A stretch of DNA of 44,167 nt from Candidatus Adiutrix sp. (GCA_031263565.1 JAISFR010000040.1:1-44167); one strand, 5' to 3'; positions 6,078 to 14,588 are shown, counted from the first letter of the stretch. The notes: generated from the sequence alone by a model not told the origin. Program-made: numbers and translations.

Positions 6078-8768
6078 ATGAATTTACCGATATTCGCCGT
6101 CGCCGGCACCCTGGGCCTGATGCTCCTGGGCGGCCTGACGCCGCCGGCCAGGGCCTGGGGAGCGGCCGAGGAAAGCTATATTCTGCCCAACGGCCTGAAA
6201 GTCATTCTGGTGGAACAGCCCGGCAATCCGGTGATCTCCATGCGGGTCATGATCCGCACCGGCTCGGCCGACGAAGCCGCCCGCTCGGAATACGGCCTGG
6301 CCCATTTGATGGAACACATGGCCTTCAAAGGCAGCCTCCGTTACCCTGAACCCGGGGTCATTTCCAGCCTGGTGGAACGCAACGGCGGGGACATGAACGC
6401 CTACACCTCCACCGACTCCACCGTCTACTATCTCAATCTCCCCTCCGACCAGGCCGCCCTGGGCCTGGACATTCTGTCCGAACTGGTCTTCCATCCGCTT
6501 TACGACCCCAGGGAATATGAACTGGAAAAGGAAGTGGTCATCGAAGAGATCAAACGGGGCCGGGACAATCCCGACCGGCTGCTGAGCGAGAGTTTCTTTG
6601 AGGCCGCTTATCCCGATCACCCCTATGGCCGCCCGGTCCTCGGATTTGAAGACACGGTGCGCAGCGTCACCGTCCAGGAGGCCAAGGCCTTCCACAGCAG
6701 GCACTACCGACCGGACAACGCGGTTTTGGTGGTCACCGGCGGCTTTAAGGCCGAAGCCATCAAGGCGGCCGTCAAAAACTTCTACGCCGGCCTGGAAAAG
6801 CCCGCCGCTCAGTTGGGAAAAGCCCCGGCCCCGGCTCTGGCTCCGCCCGCCGGCCCGGTGCTCAAAGTGGAGCAGAACGACAAAATGGCCCTGGCCAAGG
6901 TCCTGATCGGTTTTCGCGGCCCGGCCGGCCGGGATGCCGAAGCCCCGACCATGGATCTGCTGGCCTCGGTTCTTTCCGGGGGCAACGCCAGCCGCCTGAC
7001 CGAAGTGATCAAAGATGAAAAGGGCCTGGTCACCGATATTTCGGCCGGGGCCTATACCCCCCGCTACCAGGGCAGTTTTTTCATCTCCCTGGAAACCGAG
7101 CCGGACAAGGTTCTGGCGGCCGTGGAAGCGGTTCAGCAGGAACTGGAGCGCCTCATCGCCAGCCCGCCGGACGACGGGGAGCTGTCCCGGGCCAGAGCCC
7201 TGGCTGAAAAGAGTTTTCTAAGCGGGCAGGAGAGCGCCCTGGGCCTGGCCGGCCAGATAACCGAATTTGAAAATCTCTTCGGCGACTGGCGCCTGAGGGA
7301 CGCCTATCTGCCGCTCTGGAACCGCACCGGACAGGCCGAACTGACCCGGGAGGCCGCCCGGCACTTCCGGCCCAAAAACATGACCCTGGTTTTGATGCTG
7401 CCGCCCCAGCCCGCCGGGGCCCGGAACGCCGGCCCCACTGAGGAAGATCTGGCCGCCCTGGCCAGGCGTCTGTCGCCCCCGGCTTTGGCCGAAGCGGCCG
7501 ACAGCGCCCCGGCCTTTCAGGAAATGCGCCTGAAAGCCGGGCCGCGCCTTTTGGTCATGCGCGACGCCGCCCTGCCTCTGGTCAGCGCCCGGGCGGCCGC
7601 TCTCGGCGGCCTGCTGGCCGAAGATCCGGGCCGGGAAGGCCTGAACAATTTTATGACCTCGGTCTGGGCCAAGGCCACCGTGCAGAAGCCGGCCGCGGCC
7701 CTCTCCCGGGCCTTCGAGGACATCGGCGCCACCATTTCGGCCTTTTCCGGCCGAAATTCCGTGGGCCTGTCAGCCTCCTTCCTGGCCGCCCGGCGCGACG
7801 AAGGCTTCCGGCTCTTCGCCGAGGTTCTGACCTCCCCGATCTTCAGCCCTGAGGACGTCGAACGGGTCCGCCCGGAAATACTGGCCCAGATCAAGGCCCA
7901 GGAACAGCAACTGGGCGGCCGGGTCATGCGTCTTCTGGCCAAAAACCTCTACCCCGGCGGGCATCCTTACAGCCGCGACCTTCTGGGCAGCGCTGAAAGC
8001 ATCGCCAAAATGGATGCCGCCGCGCTGAAAAAGGAATATGAACGGCTGATCCGGCCCCAGGATATCCTGATCGCCGTGGCCGGCGATGTGGAACCCCAGA
8101 AAGTCCGGGAGACCCTGGATGAGATTCTGGCCGACTGGAAACCCGGGGGCCAGGCCCAAAAGGTGCAGATCCCCAAGGCGCCCCGGCCCATCAAAAAATT
8201 TACCGAAATCAAGGAAAGCCTGGACCGGGCCCAGACCCACCTGGCCTACGGTTTCCAGGCCCCGGGCCTGGGCAGCGCCGACGGCCCGGCCCTGGACGTT
8301 CTGGCCGCCTACCTCTCCGGCATGAGCGGCCCTCTCTTCCGGGAACTGAGGGACCGGCAGAGCCTGGCCTACACCGTGCAGTGCGGCTACAACCCCGGCC
8401 TGGCGGTGGGTTCCTTCACCTTTTACATCGCCAGCGACCCCACGAAGGTCGAGGCCGCCTTAAAGGGCTTCAATGAAATCATCGAACGGACCCGAAACCA
8501 GGCCCTCAGCGGCGAGGAACTGGAAGGCGCCAAACGCTACCTGGTCGGCAGCACCAAAATCCGTCTGCAGACCGTCTCCAGCCGCAGCGGCCAGGCTATT
8601 CTGAACAGCCTCTACGGCCTGGGCCTGGATTATGAAGACCAGCGCCTTAAAGCTATAGAAAAAGTGACCGCCGAGGAAGTCCGGGCCGCCGCCGCTAAAT
8701 ATCTGAATCCGGATCGCGGTGTTTTGAGCGTGCTGGGCCGCGATCTGAGCCGGAAGACGACCGATTAG
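6078..8768 (+). CDS. M16 family zinc metallopeptidase, two-domain, exported
   Basis: An 896-residue protein with a signal peptide (VAGTLGLMLLGGLTPPARA) and two tandem M16 repeats, each of an N-terminal M16 and an M16_C domain. The first repeat holds the inverted zinc motif HLMEH (about residue 80) and the distal glutamate in ELEKEVVIEEIKRG, so it should be catalytic. The second repeat (from about residue 480) lacks HxxEH and is the non-catalytic partner half, as in single-chain pitrilysin-like enzymes. It probably degrades peptides in the periplasm. The start has GGAGAGG 12 bases upstream. It is transcribed alone from the promoter at 6000-6028; a new promoter precedes tolQ. Confidence 0.9.
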   Translation: MNLPIFAVAGTLGLMLLGGLTPPARAWGAAEESYILPNGLKVILVEQPGNPVISMRVMIRTGSADEAARSEYGLAHLMEHMAFKGSLRYPEPGVISSLVERNGGDMNAYTSTDSTVYYLNLPSDQAALGLDILSELVFHPLYDPREYELEKEVVIEEIKRGRDNPDRLLSESFFEAAYPDHPYGRPVLGFEDTVRSVTVQEAKAFHSRHYRPDNAVLVVTGGFKAEAIKAAVKNFYAGLEKPAAQLGKAPAPALAPPAGPVLKVEQNDKMALAKVLIGFRGPAGRDAEAPTMDLLASVLSGGNASRLTEVIKDEKGLVTDISAGAYTPRYQGSFFISLETEPDKVLAAVEAVQQELERLIASPPDDGELSRARALAEKSFLSGQESALGLAGQITEFENLFGDWRLRDAYLPLWNRTGQAELTREAARHFRPKNMTLVLMLPPQPAGARNAGPTEEDLAALARRLSPPALAEAADSAPAFQEMRLKAGPRLLVMRDAALPLVSARAAALGGLLAEDPGREGLNNFMTSVWAKATVQKPAAALSRAFEDIGATISAFSGRNSVGLSASFLAARRDEGFRLFAEVLTSPIFSPEDVERVRPEILAQIKAQEQQLGGRVMRLLAKNLYPGGHPYSRDLLGSAESIAKMDAAALKKEYERLIRPQDILIAVAGDVEPQKVRETLDEILADWKPGGQAQKVQIPKAPRPIKKFTEIKESLDRAQTHLAYGFQAPGLGSADGPALDVLAAYLSGMSGPLFRELRDRQSLAYTVQCGYNPGLAVGSFTFYIASDPTKVEAALKGFNEIIERTRNQALSGEELEGAKRYLVGSTKIRLQTVSSRSGQAILNSLYGLGLDYEDQRLKAIEKVTAEEVRAAAAKYLNPDRGVLSVLGRDLSRKTTD

Positions 8769-8800
8769 CCCCGGCCCCGGGAAACCGGGAAAATATTCGC

Positions 8801-8829
8801 TTGACCTGGACCCTTGATGAGATTAGAAT
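8801..8829 (+). promoter_or_regulatory. Sigma-70 promoter of the tolQRA genes
   Basis: TTGACC (8801-8806), a 17-base spacer and TAGAAT (8824-8829), 72 bases before the chosen tolQ start. The predicted transcript begins near 8836, inside the longer TTG-initiated frame, which supports the later start. Confidence 0.6.
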
Positions 8830-8900
8830 CGAAGGTTGAGCTGGTGCAGAGCCGCTCCGAAAAGCCGCCCCGAAAAAGTTTGGAATTACAAAGGTATAAC

Positions 8901-9746
8901 ATGTCCGTATCCATGATGATTCTCTCCTTCGCCCAGGAGGCCGCCCAGGCCGTGGCTCAGGCCCCCCCCGAAGCGGTTCAGGCCGCGGCCGCGGCCGTGC
9001 CTGCGGCCGCCGCCCCGGCCTCGGCGCCGGTTTCCGCGGTTTCCAGCAACGTCATTCAGATGGTGCTGGACGCCGGTCCGGTGGTCAAGGGCGTGATGGG
9101 CGCCCTGATGCTCTTTTCCCTGGTTTCCTGGGCCATCATCTTGTCGAAGGCCGTGCAGTTGAGCCGGGCCGGCCGCAATTCCAATTTCTTTCTCGACAGT
9201 TTCTGGAAAAGCCGTTCCCTGGCCAACCTCTACGCCGAGGCCGCCGATTTCGGCTCTTCGCCCATTGCCCAGATTTTCCGGGTGGGCTATCAGGAACTGG
9301 GGCGGGTCCACAAGGCCCGTCTGGATCAGCGCACCGCCATGGAAAACGTGCAGCGGGCGCTCAGGCGCTCGAGTGCGGCCGAAGGCACCCGCCTTTTCAA
9401 GTATCTGCCCTTCCTGGCCACCTGCGGCAACGCCGCCCCCTTCATCGGCCTCTTCGGCACGGTCTGGGGCATCATGGATTCCTTCCACGAGATCGGCCTG
9501 GCCGGCTCGGCCAACCTGGCCACCGTGGCCCCCGGCATTTCCGAGGCCCTGGTGGCCACGGCCATGGGTCTGGCCGCGGCCATTCCGGCGGTTATTTTCT
9601 TCAACTACTACAACAGTTGGGTGCGGGAACAGGAGGCCGAAATGGCCAACTTCACCGCCGACTTCGTCAACATACTGGAACGCGACCTTCTGAAACGTTC
9701 CTCGACCCCGGCCGCCCATCCCCAGGCCAAGGGGCAGGAGGACTGA
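8901..9746 (+). CDS. tolQ: TolQ/ExbB proton-channel protein
   Basis: The inner-membrane stator subunit that uses the proton gradient to drive the Tol envelope system. The MotA/TolQ/ExbB domain occupies residues 55-260, with a first membrane helix MGALMLFSLVSWAIILSK, a long cytoplasmic loop (LRRSSAAEGTRLFKYLPFLATCG) and two more helices (PFIGLFGTVWGIMDSF and the ALVATAMGLAAAIPAVIFF segment). I start it at ATG 8901, eight bases after AAAGG, not at the upstream TTG 8814 that would precede the transcription start. Residues 13-45 are an unusual Ala/Pro-rich tract. It is followed three bases later by tolR. TolQ rather than ExbB is inferred from the neighbours. Confidence 0.85.
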   Translation: MSVSMMILSFAQEAAQAVAQAPPEAVQAAAAAVPAAAAPASAPVSAVSSNVIQMVLDAGPVVKGVMGALMLFSLVSWAIILSKAVQLSRAGRNSNFFLDSFWKSRSLANLYAEAADFGSSPIAQIFRVGYQELGRVHKARLDQRTAMENVQRALRRSSAAEGTRLFKYLPFLATCGNAAPFIGLFGTVWGIMDSFHEIGLAGSANLATVAPGISEALVATAMGLAAAIPAVIFFNYYNSWVREQEAEMANFTADFVNILERDLLKRSSTPAAHPQAKGQED

Positions 9747-9749
9747 GCC

Positions 9750-10268
9750 ATGGCCTTCAGCGCCTCCGGGGGCAACGGCGGCCGGCCCGGCATGATGAGC
9801 GAAATCAACGTCACCCCGCTGGTGGACGTCATGCTGGTTTTGCTGATCATCTTCATGGTCACCGCCCCCATGATGACCCAGGGGCTGGACGTGAACCTGC
9901 CGAAAGTCGACGCCGACGCCCTTCAGAGCGAAGAGCAGCAGACCATTCTGACCATCAAGCCCGACGGCACGGTTTTTCTGGATGAAATCGAATTGGCCGG
10001 CCCGGAGAATCTGGCCTATCAGGTGACCGAGGTCATGAACATCAAGGGCTCGAAGATGATCTTCATCAAGGCCGATCTGGCCACGCCTTACGGCCAGGTG
10101 GCCGCGGTCATGGGGCAATTGCGCCGGGCCGGCATTACCAGCATCGGCCTGGTCACCGAACCGGCCGACAGGAACGCCGCCCCGGCCGCCCAGCCGGCCC
10201 GGCCCGCCGCCCGGGAGCCGGCGCCTCAGGCGGCCCCCTCAGCGCCGGTTCGGACTCCGGCCAACTGA
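9750..10268 (+). CDS. tolR: TolR/ExbD biopolymer transport protein
   Basis: The second stator subunit, 172 residues. The short cytoplasmic N-terminus carries the family motif [20 protein letters not shown], with the proton-carrying Asp in the single membrane helix, followed by a periplasmic domain ([40 protein letters not shown]). A C-terminal Ala/Pro-rich extension of about 35 residues ([15 protein letters not shown]) is longer than in E. coli TolR. A strong GGAGG precedes the ATG and the gene sits directly behind tolQ. Confidence 0.88.
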   Translation: MAFSASGGNGGRPGMMSEINVTPLVDVMLVLLIIFMVTAPMMTQGLDVNLPKVDADALQSEEQQTILTIKPDGTVFLDEIELAGPENLAYQVTEVMNIKGSKMIFIKADLATPYGQVAAVMGQLRRAGITSIGLVTEPADRNAAPAAQPARPAAREPAPQAAPSAPVRTPAN

Positions 10269-10333
10269 GGCCCCGGCTCGTCCGGGGCCCGAATTTTGCG
10301 CCTCAGCCCCAAGGATTTGCTGTAAAATATAAT

Positions 10334-11269
10334 ATGCCCCATACCATCAGTCCCTATGACCGCCGAGGCGGCGGCTTTACGGAAGAGGGCGCGGTCCCGG
10401 CCTTTATGGCCCTGGCCCTGTCTTTCGGCTTCCATCTGCTGCTGGCCTGGCTTTTTATAGTCGGCCTACCGCTGCTGACCACCCAGAAGAGGAATATCCA
10501 GCCGGAGATCATCACGGTTCATCTGGGTGATCTGATCCCGCCGGCGCCGGCCGCCCCGGACAATCTGCCGGTCAACCCCAGGCGCCAGGGGCCGGACGTG
10601 GTCGAAGCCGCCGGCGCCGAAGCGCCGCCCATTCCCCGGCCGCCGATCATTCCCCCCGCGCCCGAGGCCCTGGCTGTGCCGCCGGAAGTCATCGCTCTGG
10701 GCAAAAAAGCCCCGGCGCCGCCGCCGAGGCCCGCGAAAAAGGCGCCCCCCCAGGTCAAACCCCCCAGGGTGGAAAGTCCCGAGGTAAAAAAACGGAAGGC
10801 GGCCGACAACGCGGACGCCAGGATCAGCAAAAAAATGCGGGACCTGGAGCGGACCATGGCCGACAAAAACCTGGACGATGAAATCAACTCCCGCATGTGG
10901 GATTTGAGTTCCAACCGGAAGGGCAGCCCGGACGGCGAGGGCAGCCAGGCCGGCGGTTCCTCCGGCGGGCAGCGGGTCCACCCGGAAATGGCCCGTTACT
11001 ACGAACATATCAGGGATATTATCAAAGACAAGTGGGTGCCCCCGCCCGGGGTCATCGCCGATGATCTCCAGACCATTTACCGGGTGACCATCAACCCGAA
11101 CGGCTCCGTCTCGGCCATGACCCTGGAAAAGTCCAGCGGCCACGCCGATTTCGACCTTTCGGTGGAAAGGGCTATCCGGCTGTCGTCGCCGCTTCCTCCG
11201 CTTCCGCCCATCTTTGAAGGCCGGCCCACAACCGTGGGCCTCCGTTTCAACCCCCAAGACCTGCGTTAA
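10334..11269 (+). CDS. TolA/TonB-like energy-transducing protein
   Basis: 311 residues with the layout of TolA/TonB: one N-terminal membrane anchor (LALSFGFHLLLAWLFIVGLP), a long Pro/Ala/Lys-rich periplasmic linker (residues 70-210) and a C-terminal TonB/TolA fold (IYRVTINPNGSVSAMTLEKS, then SVERAIRLSSPLPPLPP). It should carry motor energy from TolQR to the outer-membrane side. The absence of a long Ala-helix distinguishes it from E. coli TolA, but the position after tolQR and the linker suit deltaproteobacterial TolA. A TATAAT lies immediately before the ATG and the ribosome binding site (AAGGAT) is distant. tolB and pal do not follow. Confidence 0.75.
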   Translation: MPHTISPYDRRGGGFTEEGAVPAFMALALSFGFHLLLAWLFIVGLPLLTTQKRNIQPEIITVHLGDLIPPAPAAPDNLPVNPRRQGPDVVEAAGAEAPPIPRPPIIPPAPEALAVPPEVIALGKKAPAPPPRPAKKAPPQVKPPRVESPEVKKRKAADNADARISKKMRDLERTMADKNLDDEINSRMWDLSSNRKGSPDGEGSQAGGSSGGQRVHPEMARYYEHIRDIIKDKWVPPPGVIADDLQTIYRVTINPNGSVSAMTLEKSSGHADFDLSVERAIRLSSPLPPLPPIFEGRPTTVGLRFNPQDLR

Positions 11270-11276
11270 GAAATAT

Positions 11277-12290
11277 TTAGTACCTCAGGCGGCTTCTGTC
11301 CAGCAGATCGTCCCAGACGCGCAGGGCCACGGCGGCGTCCGCCCGGTCGGCGTTCAGGACCAGGGCCGGGAGGGGCGAGGCCGTCGGATCGTCCGGCCGC
11401 CAGAGAGCCAGCAGGCTTTCCCGCCCGTTTTCAAGGTCCCGCCTCAGAACGACCCACTCCAGGCCGTCGCAGCCGGCCAGGCGGCGGGGGCCGCCCCGAA
11501 CCTTGCGGTTCCACTGGCCGTCCTTCAGGCGCCTTAATTCCGAAAGCCGGTCGGGAGGGCTTTCCGCCCCGGCCGGCCAGGCCAGGGCCAGGCCGCGCCC
11601 GGCGGCCGCCCGGCCCAGATTGATTCCGCTCTCATTGATCAGCCCCAGTCTGACGCTGTTCAGCGCCGACCTGTAAACAATCGAAAGCTTAAGGTCGCGG
11701 CAGCCCTGTTCCGTGGAGATCCGGCCGAAGAGACTGTGCAGATCGCCGCGCCGGCCGGCGCTGTGGCCCCAGCGATAGTTAAGGATGAAGAGCCGGGCGT
11801 CCTCCTCAAAGTCCCGGCTGTCGTAAAAGCCCTCCGGCGCCCGGCTGACCGGGCGGGAAAGACGGATAGAACCCCGCCCCAAATCGACCATGACGCTGGC
11901 CAGGGTTTTTTCCGGGCCGGGATTGCTGAAAATCAACTGGGCGGGGCGCTCATAGAGATCGGTCAGATCTTTGATCAGATAGTGTTCCCGGCCCTCGGGA
12001 ACCAGGCGGCCCAAAAGTTCATAGGCCTGGTCGTCGACCCGGGGATGGGGCCGCTCCACCACGCTGGTCGGCTCTGAGGAACCCGCGCAGAACAGTTGCA
12101 GGGCGCCGCCCTCGACCTGAAAATTGGCGGGCAGGACAAAGGAGGCCCGGCCCAGATAGCGGGCCAGCATCTTTTCCCCTTTCCTGTCCGGCCGCAAAGA
12201 GGCCTCGGTCCCCAGCCGGACGGCCAGGGGCAGGGCGATCAGCAGTAAAAGCAAGAAGATAAGCAGAGCTTTACGGCGACTGATGGTCAT
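11277..12290 (-). CDS. Membrane-anchored hypothetical protein, Tli4-type immunity candidate
   Basis: 337 residues with a basic N-terminus and one membrane segment (ALLIFLLLLLIALPLAV), the rest probably periplasmic. No standard enzyme motifs are seen. The C-terminal end (PALVLNADRADAAVALRVW, then DDLLDRSRLRY) resembles the end of Tli4-type immunity proteins of type VI lipase effectors, which finish in a W-D-LL-S-R-R pattern; this is recalled family knowledge and not a proven match. No effector or type VI gene lies nearby. The gene converges on the tolA-like gene with only seven bases between the stops. Its upstream region contains the flavodoxin promoter on the other strand. Confidence 0.5.
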   Translation of the reverse strand: MTISRRKALLIFLLLLLIALPLAVRLGTEASLRPDRKGEKMLARYLGRASFVLPANFQVEGGALQLFCAGSSEPTSVVERPHPRVDDQAYELLGRLVPEGREHYLIKDLTDLYERPAQLIFSNPGPEKTLASVMVDLGRGSIRLSRPVSRAPEGFYDSRDFEEDARLFILNYRWGHSAGRRGDLHSLFGRISTEQGCRDLKLSIVYRSALNSVRLGLINESGINLGRAAAGRGLALAWPAGAESPPDRLSELRRLKDGQWNRKVRGGPRRLAGCDGLEWVVLRRDLENGRESLLALWRPDDPTASPLPALVLNADRADAAVALRVWDDLLDRSRLRY

Positions 12291-12526
12291 AGGCGCCTCC
12301 TGAAATGAGCTCGACGCGTCGAGCGCGGTTCACCTGATCTAGTCTTCTTATCGGCCGATCCGTCCTGAAGCTTAGAACCATCGCTCTTTTTGGCGCCTGT
12401 CCCGAGGGCTGTTTCCTGGAAAAAATTGAGATCGGGAGGCTGTTTTTAGCTTCAGGGTCGGTTATTTTTGTATAATATGCTGAAATTATTATCTAAAATA
12501 AATTGCAAAAAAAGTGAAAAAAGATA

Positions 12527-12555
12527 TTGCAATTGAGACTCATTTGTAGTAATCT
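12527..12555 (+). promoter_or_regulatory. Flavodoxin promoter with palindromic operator
   Basis: TTGCAA (12527-12532), a 17-base spacer and TAATCT (12550-12555). Within the spacer is CAA-t-TGAG-A-CTCA-t-TTG (12530-12546), a nearly perfect palindrome placed where a repressor would block transcription. Iron regulation by Fur would be natural for a flavodoxin gene, but the site is not a textbook Fur box. An AT-rich block with a TATAAT (12471-12476) lies just upstream. Confidence 0.45.
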
Positions 12556-12659
12556 TTTTCCAGGTCAAGCAAAGGACAAGTCAAAGACCTCCCAAAACTA
12601 AATGACAACTCCCGCCCGCTTGGCTCAGACCTCCCCCACACTCCCTTCCGCCGCCCGGA

Positions 12660-12767
12660 ACTTGGCCCGGGCGTCGGAGGGGAGTGCTCCCCAGACCGGG
12701 ATTCCATTTTTGGAAGCAAATAAAGGGTTTGAAGTTCCGACGCCTCCCGGGCGTCGTCGTAAAGGAG
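12660..12767 (+). promoter_or_regulatory. Structured 5' leader of the flavodoxin mRNA
   Basis: The leader can fold two ways. GGCGTCGGA (12670-12678) can pair with TCCGACGCC (12736-12744), or the overlapping CGACGCC (12738-12744) can pair with GGCGTCG (12750-12756), forming a hairpin five bases before the AAAGGAG ribosome binding site. Two more small hairpins lie between (12679-12692 and 12702-12715). Mutually exclusive helices near a ribosome binding site suggest translational control. It does not match the FMN riboswitch. Confidence 0.4.
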
Positions 12768-12772
12768 AAGAA

Positions 12773-13219
12773 ATGGCCAATGTCTTAATCGTTTATGGAT
12801 CAACCACCGGCAATACCGAATGGGTGGCCGGGCAGCTCAAGGAGGTCTGGGCGGCCGCCGGAAACGATGTGGAAGTTGTCAGCGCCGGCAAGGCCAAAGC
12901 CGACGGTCTCTGTCAGGGGCGGGATCTGGTGGCTTTCGGCTGCTCCACCTGGGGGCAGGATGAAGTAGAACTGCAGGACGACTTCATCCCCCTGTTCGAA
13001 AAATTCGACAGCCTCGGCGCCGGCGGGGTCAAAACCGCCGTCTTCGGCTGCGGTGATGAAGATTATACTCATTTTTGCGGCGCGGTGGATGCCATCACTG
13101 AAAAACTGGAAGCCCTGGGCGCCAAGCTGCTGGGCGGCAAACTGAAGATCAATGGCGATCCCGGCGATTCGGCCGCCGAGATCAAAAGCTGGGCTTCGGC
13201 CGTGGCTTCCGCGATGTAG
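12773..13219 (+). CDS. Flavodoxin
   Basis: A 148-residue FMN-binding electron carrier. The phosphate-binding loop is at the N-terminus (VYGSTTGNTEWVA), followed by the aromatic/acidic FMN loops FGCSTWGQDE and FGCGDEDYTHFCGAVD typical of short-chain Desulfovibrio-like flavodoxins, and a C-terminal helix ending at DSAAEIKSWASAVASAM. It would transfer low-potential electrons in place of ferredoxin, for example to radical-SAM enzymes or hydrogenase-linked steps. The ATG at 12773 follows AAAGGAG by five bases, so the longer frame from 12602 is not used. A promoter with operator and a structured leader precede it, and a strong terminator follows. Confidence 0.93.
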   Translation: MANVLIVYGSTTGNTEWVAGQLKEVWAAAGNDVEVVSAGKAKADGLCQGRDLVAFGCSTWGQDEVELQDDFIPLFEKFDSLGAGGVKTAVFGCGDEDYTHFCGAVDAITEKLEALGAKLLGGKLKINGDPGDSAAEIKSWASAVASAM

Positions 13220-13377
13220 TTTCGAATATTCCGGTTCTGAGGCTGAACGATCTTTGAAACGGAATCGGAATATAAAAATTCCGGGGCGGTCCGGTCAGCC
13301 GCCTCCGGGACCCGGGCTGACGGCCGGGAAAGACGACCTGACGACTTGAATCTCCAATCTTCCTTTCAGCGAAAAAA

Positions 13378-13408
13378 GAAGACCCTTCAGACGGGGTCTT
13401 CTTTTTTT
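13378..13408 (+). terminator. Intrinsic terminator after flavodoxin
   Basis: A perfect 8-bp stem GAAGACCC/GGGTCTTC (13378-13385 with 13394-13401) followed by seven T. An A-rich stretch before it could let it work on both strands. Confidence 0.9.
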
Positions 13409-13428
13409 GCGCTTGGGCCCTTGGGCCG

Positions 13429-13464
13429 AAACCGGCCGGCTCCTGATCGGAACCGGCCGGTTTT
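13429..13464. terminator. Second hairpin in the flavodoxin downstream gap
   Basis: AAACCGGCCGG (13429-13439) pairs with CCGGCCGGTTT (13453-13463), an 11-bp stem followed by T. It backs up the terminator at 13378 and may also end the minus-strand gene at 13586. Confidence 0.6.
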
Positions 13465-13585
13465 CTGCTAAGCCCCCTGAGGTCAGGGGGGTTCGGGTGG
13501 AGGGTGGTTGATCGGGCCGGGTTACAGGTGATATTGATACCCGGCCGCCATTTGTGCCGGAATCCATACTCCGGCGCTTGATGTT

Positions 13586-13993
13586 TTACATGCGGCCCAT
13601 TTCGCCGGCCTTCAGGCGGTCGAGGGTTTGAGCCAGCATCTGGTATTCCCAGTGCGGTCCCGTTTTTCTCCTCGCGGTCCTGAGATTGCCCAGGGCGTTT
13701 TCCTTGAGGCTGTCGAGCAGGTTTTCAATGTGGTCGAAGCGCTGGCGTGAATAAAGTTTCGAGGTCCAGGCATCGGCCATCAAGCGCAGGGTCTGGTTGA
13801 GGTGGGCCACTCCAGCCGGCCGATAAGACCGGCCGTCGCGTAAGCGGGCGGCCTCTCCCCCTGGTTTCTCCCGGGAACCCGTGCATTGCGCCCGGGACAG
13901 ACGCCCTAACGAATCGTTGAGGCGTCCCAGGGTTCCCCCCAAGCTTCCGGCTGCATAGCAGACCGTTAGCTCGTGTTCAAGAACCATTCCCAT
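13586..13993 (-). CDS. Hypothetical protein, predicted helical
   Basis: 135 residues, not recognised. It starts MGMVLEHELTVCYAAGS and continues with basic, largely helical segments (LGRLNDSLGRLSRAQ, HLNQTLRLMADAWTSK, IENLLDSLKENALGNL, YQMLAQTLDRLKAGEM). The start is well supported by GGAGG six bases before the ATG, which makes it a likely real gene. No signal peptide or membrane segment is seen. It has no operon partners: flavodoxin ends on the other strand and a gene-free gap lies upstream. Confidence 0.55.
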   Translation of the reverse strand: MGMVLEHELTVCYAAGSLGGTLGRLNDSLGRLSRAQCTGSREKPGGEAARLRDGRSYRPAGVAHLNQTLRLMADAWTSKLYSRQRFDHIENLLDSLKENALGNLRTARRKTGPHWEYQMLAQTLDRLKAGEMGRM

Positions 13994-14559
13994 TTTTTCC
14001 TCCGTGAAGATTCTCGTTAAGAGAACATAACAGCATCCTTGCCTTCATGGTGCGGATCCTGGCCAAGTCAGGCGCGATCCGCCGGGCTCCTTTCCCCTCG
14101 CTGAAAAACGAAGTTTATGCGTGATAAGCCGCCCGCCAGGGGACCGGCCGGCGCGCCGCCCGGTGTCCCGGTCCGGGCGGCGCGTTTCCTTGATATTCTT
14201 TTTTTTCGGGCGGCGCCCGAAACAGCCGTTATAAAGGGCTGATTTCCGGCGCGCGCCCGGGGCCTGAAAATTGATTCGCGGCTCAATGAAAGCCGCAAAC
14301 TGCTTCAGGGTCCCAGAGTTGATGGGCGTCATGGGTTTTGCAATAATAATACAGCTCTCAGGCCGCCTCGGCGCCCCATGGCCGCCGGCCCGGCCGGGAA
14401 CCGGATATTGTTCTTCCGGTCGCATCTTACCATATATATCGACCCGGAGGGTCCCGCAATTTAAGCTTTTTTGGCTAAATAAAGCTCAATTGAAGGGTCT
14501 TCCGGCGCTTTAAAAAGGCTTGAAAAGTGCTTAAGAAGGGGCTTCGGGCCTGGCCGCGC
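13994..14559. other. Gene-free gap with two strong hairpins
   Basis: No credible gene is seen here. A 12-bp perfect stem CGCGCCGCCCGG/CCGGGCGGCGCG (14152-14163 with 14173-14184) is followed by a T-rich tail ending in eight T (to about 14206), which is a good plus-strand terminator without an obvious gene in front. It is followed at once by TTCGGGC/GCCCGAA (14206-14222). A minor GCGGCT/AGCCGC hairpin lies at about 14277-14295. The rest is low-information sequence before the phosphofructokinase promoter. Confidence 0.5.
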
Positions 14560-14588
14560 TTGATTTGAAGGTGTGGATAAACTAAAAT
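14560..14588 (+). promoter_or_regulatory. Sigma-70 promoter of the phosphofructokinase gene
   Basis: TTGATT (14560-14565), a 17-base spacer and TAAAAT (14583-14588), 42 bases before the ATG at 14631. Confidence 0.65.

Noticed and set aside
8814-8900. TTG start for tolQ at 8814
   Set aside because: It lies upstream of the predicted transcription start and has no ribosome binding site; ATG 8901 has both.
12602-12772. Longer N-terminus of flavodoxin (57 extra codons)
   Set aside because: The ribosome binding site and the conserved N-terminus both point to ATG 12773; the upstream part is the structured leader.
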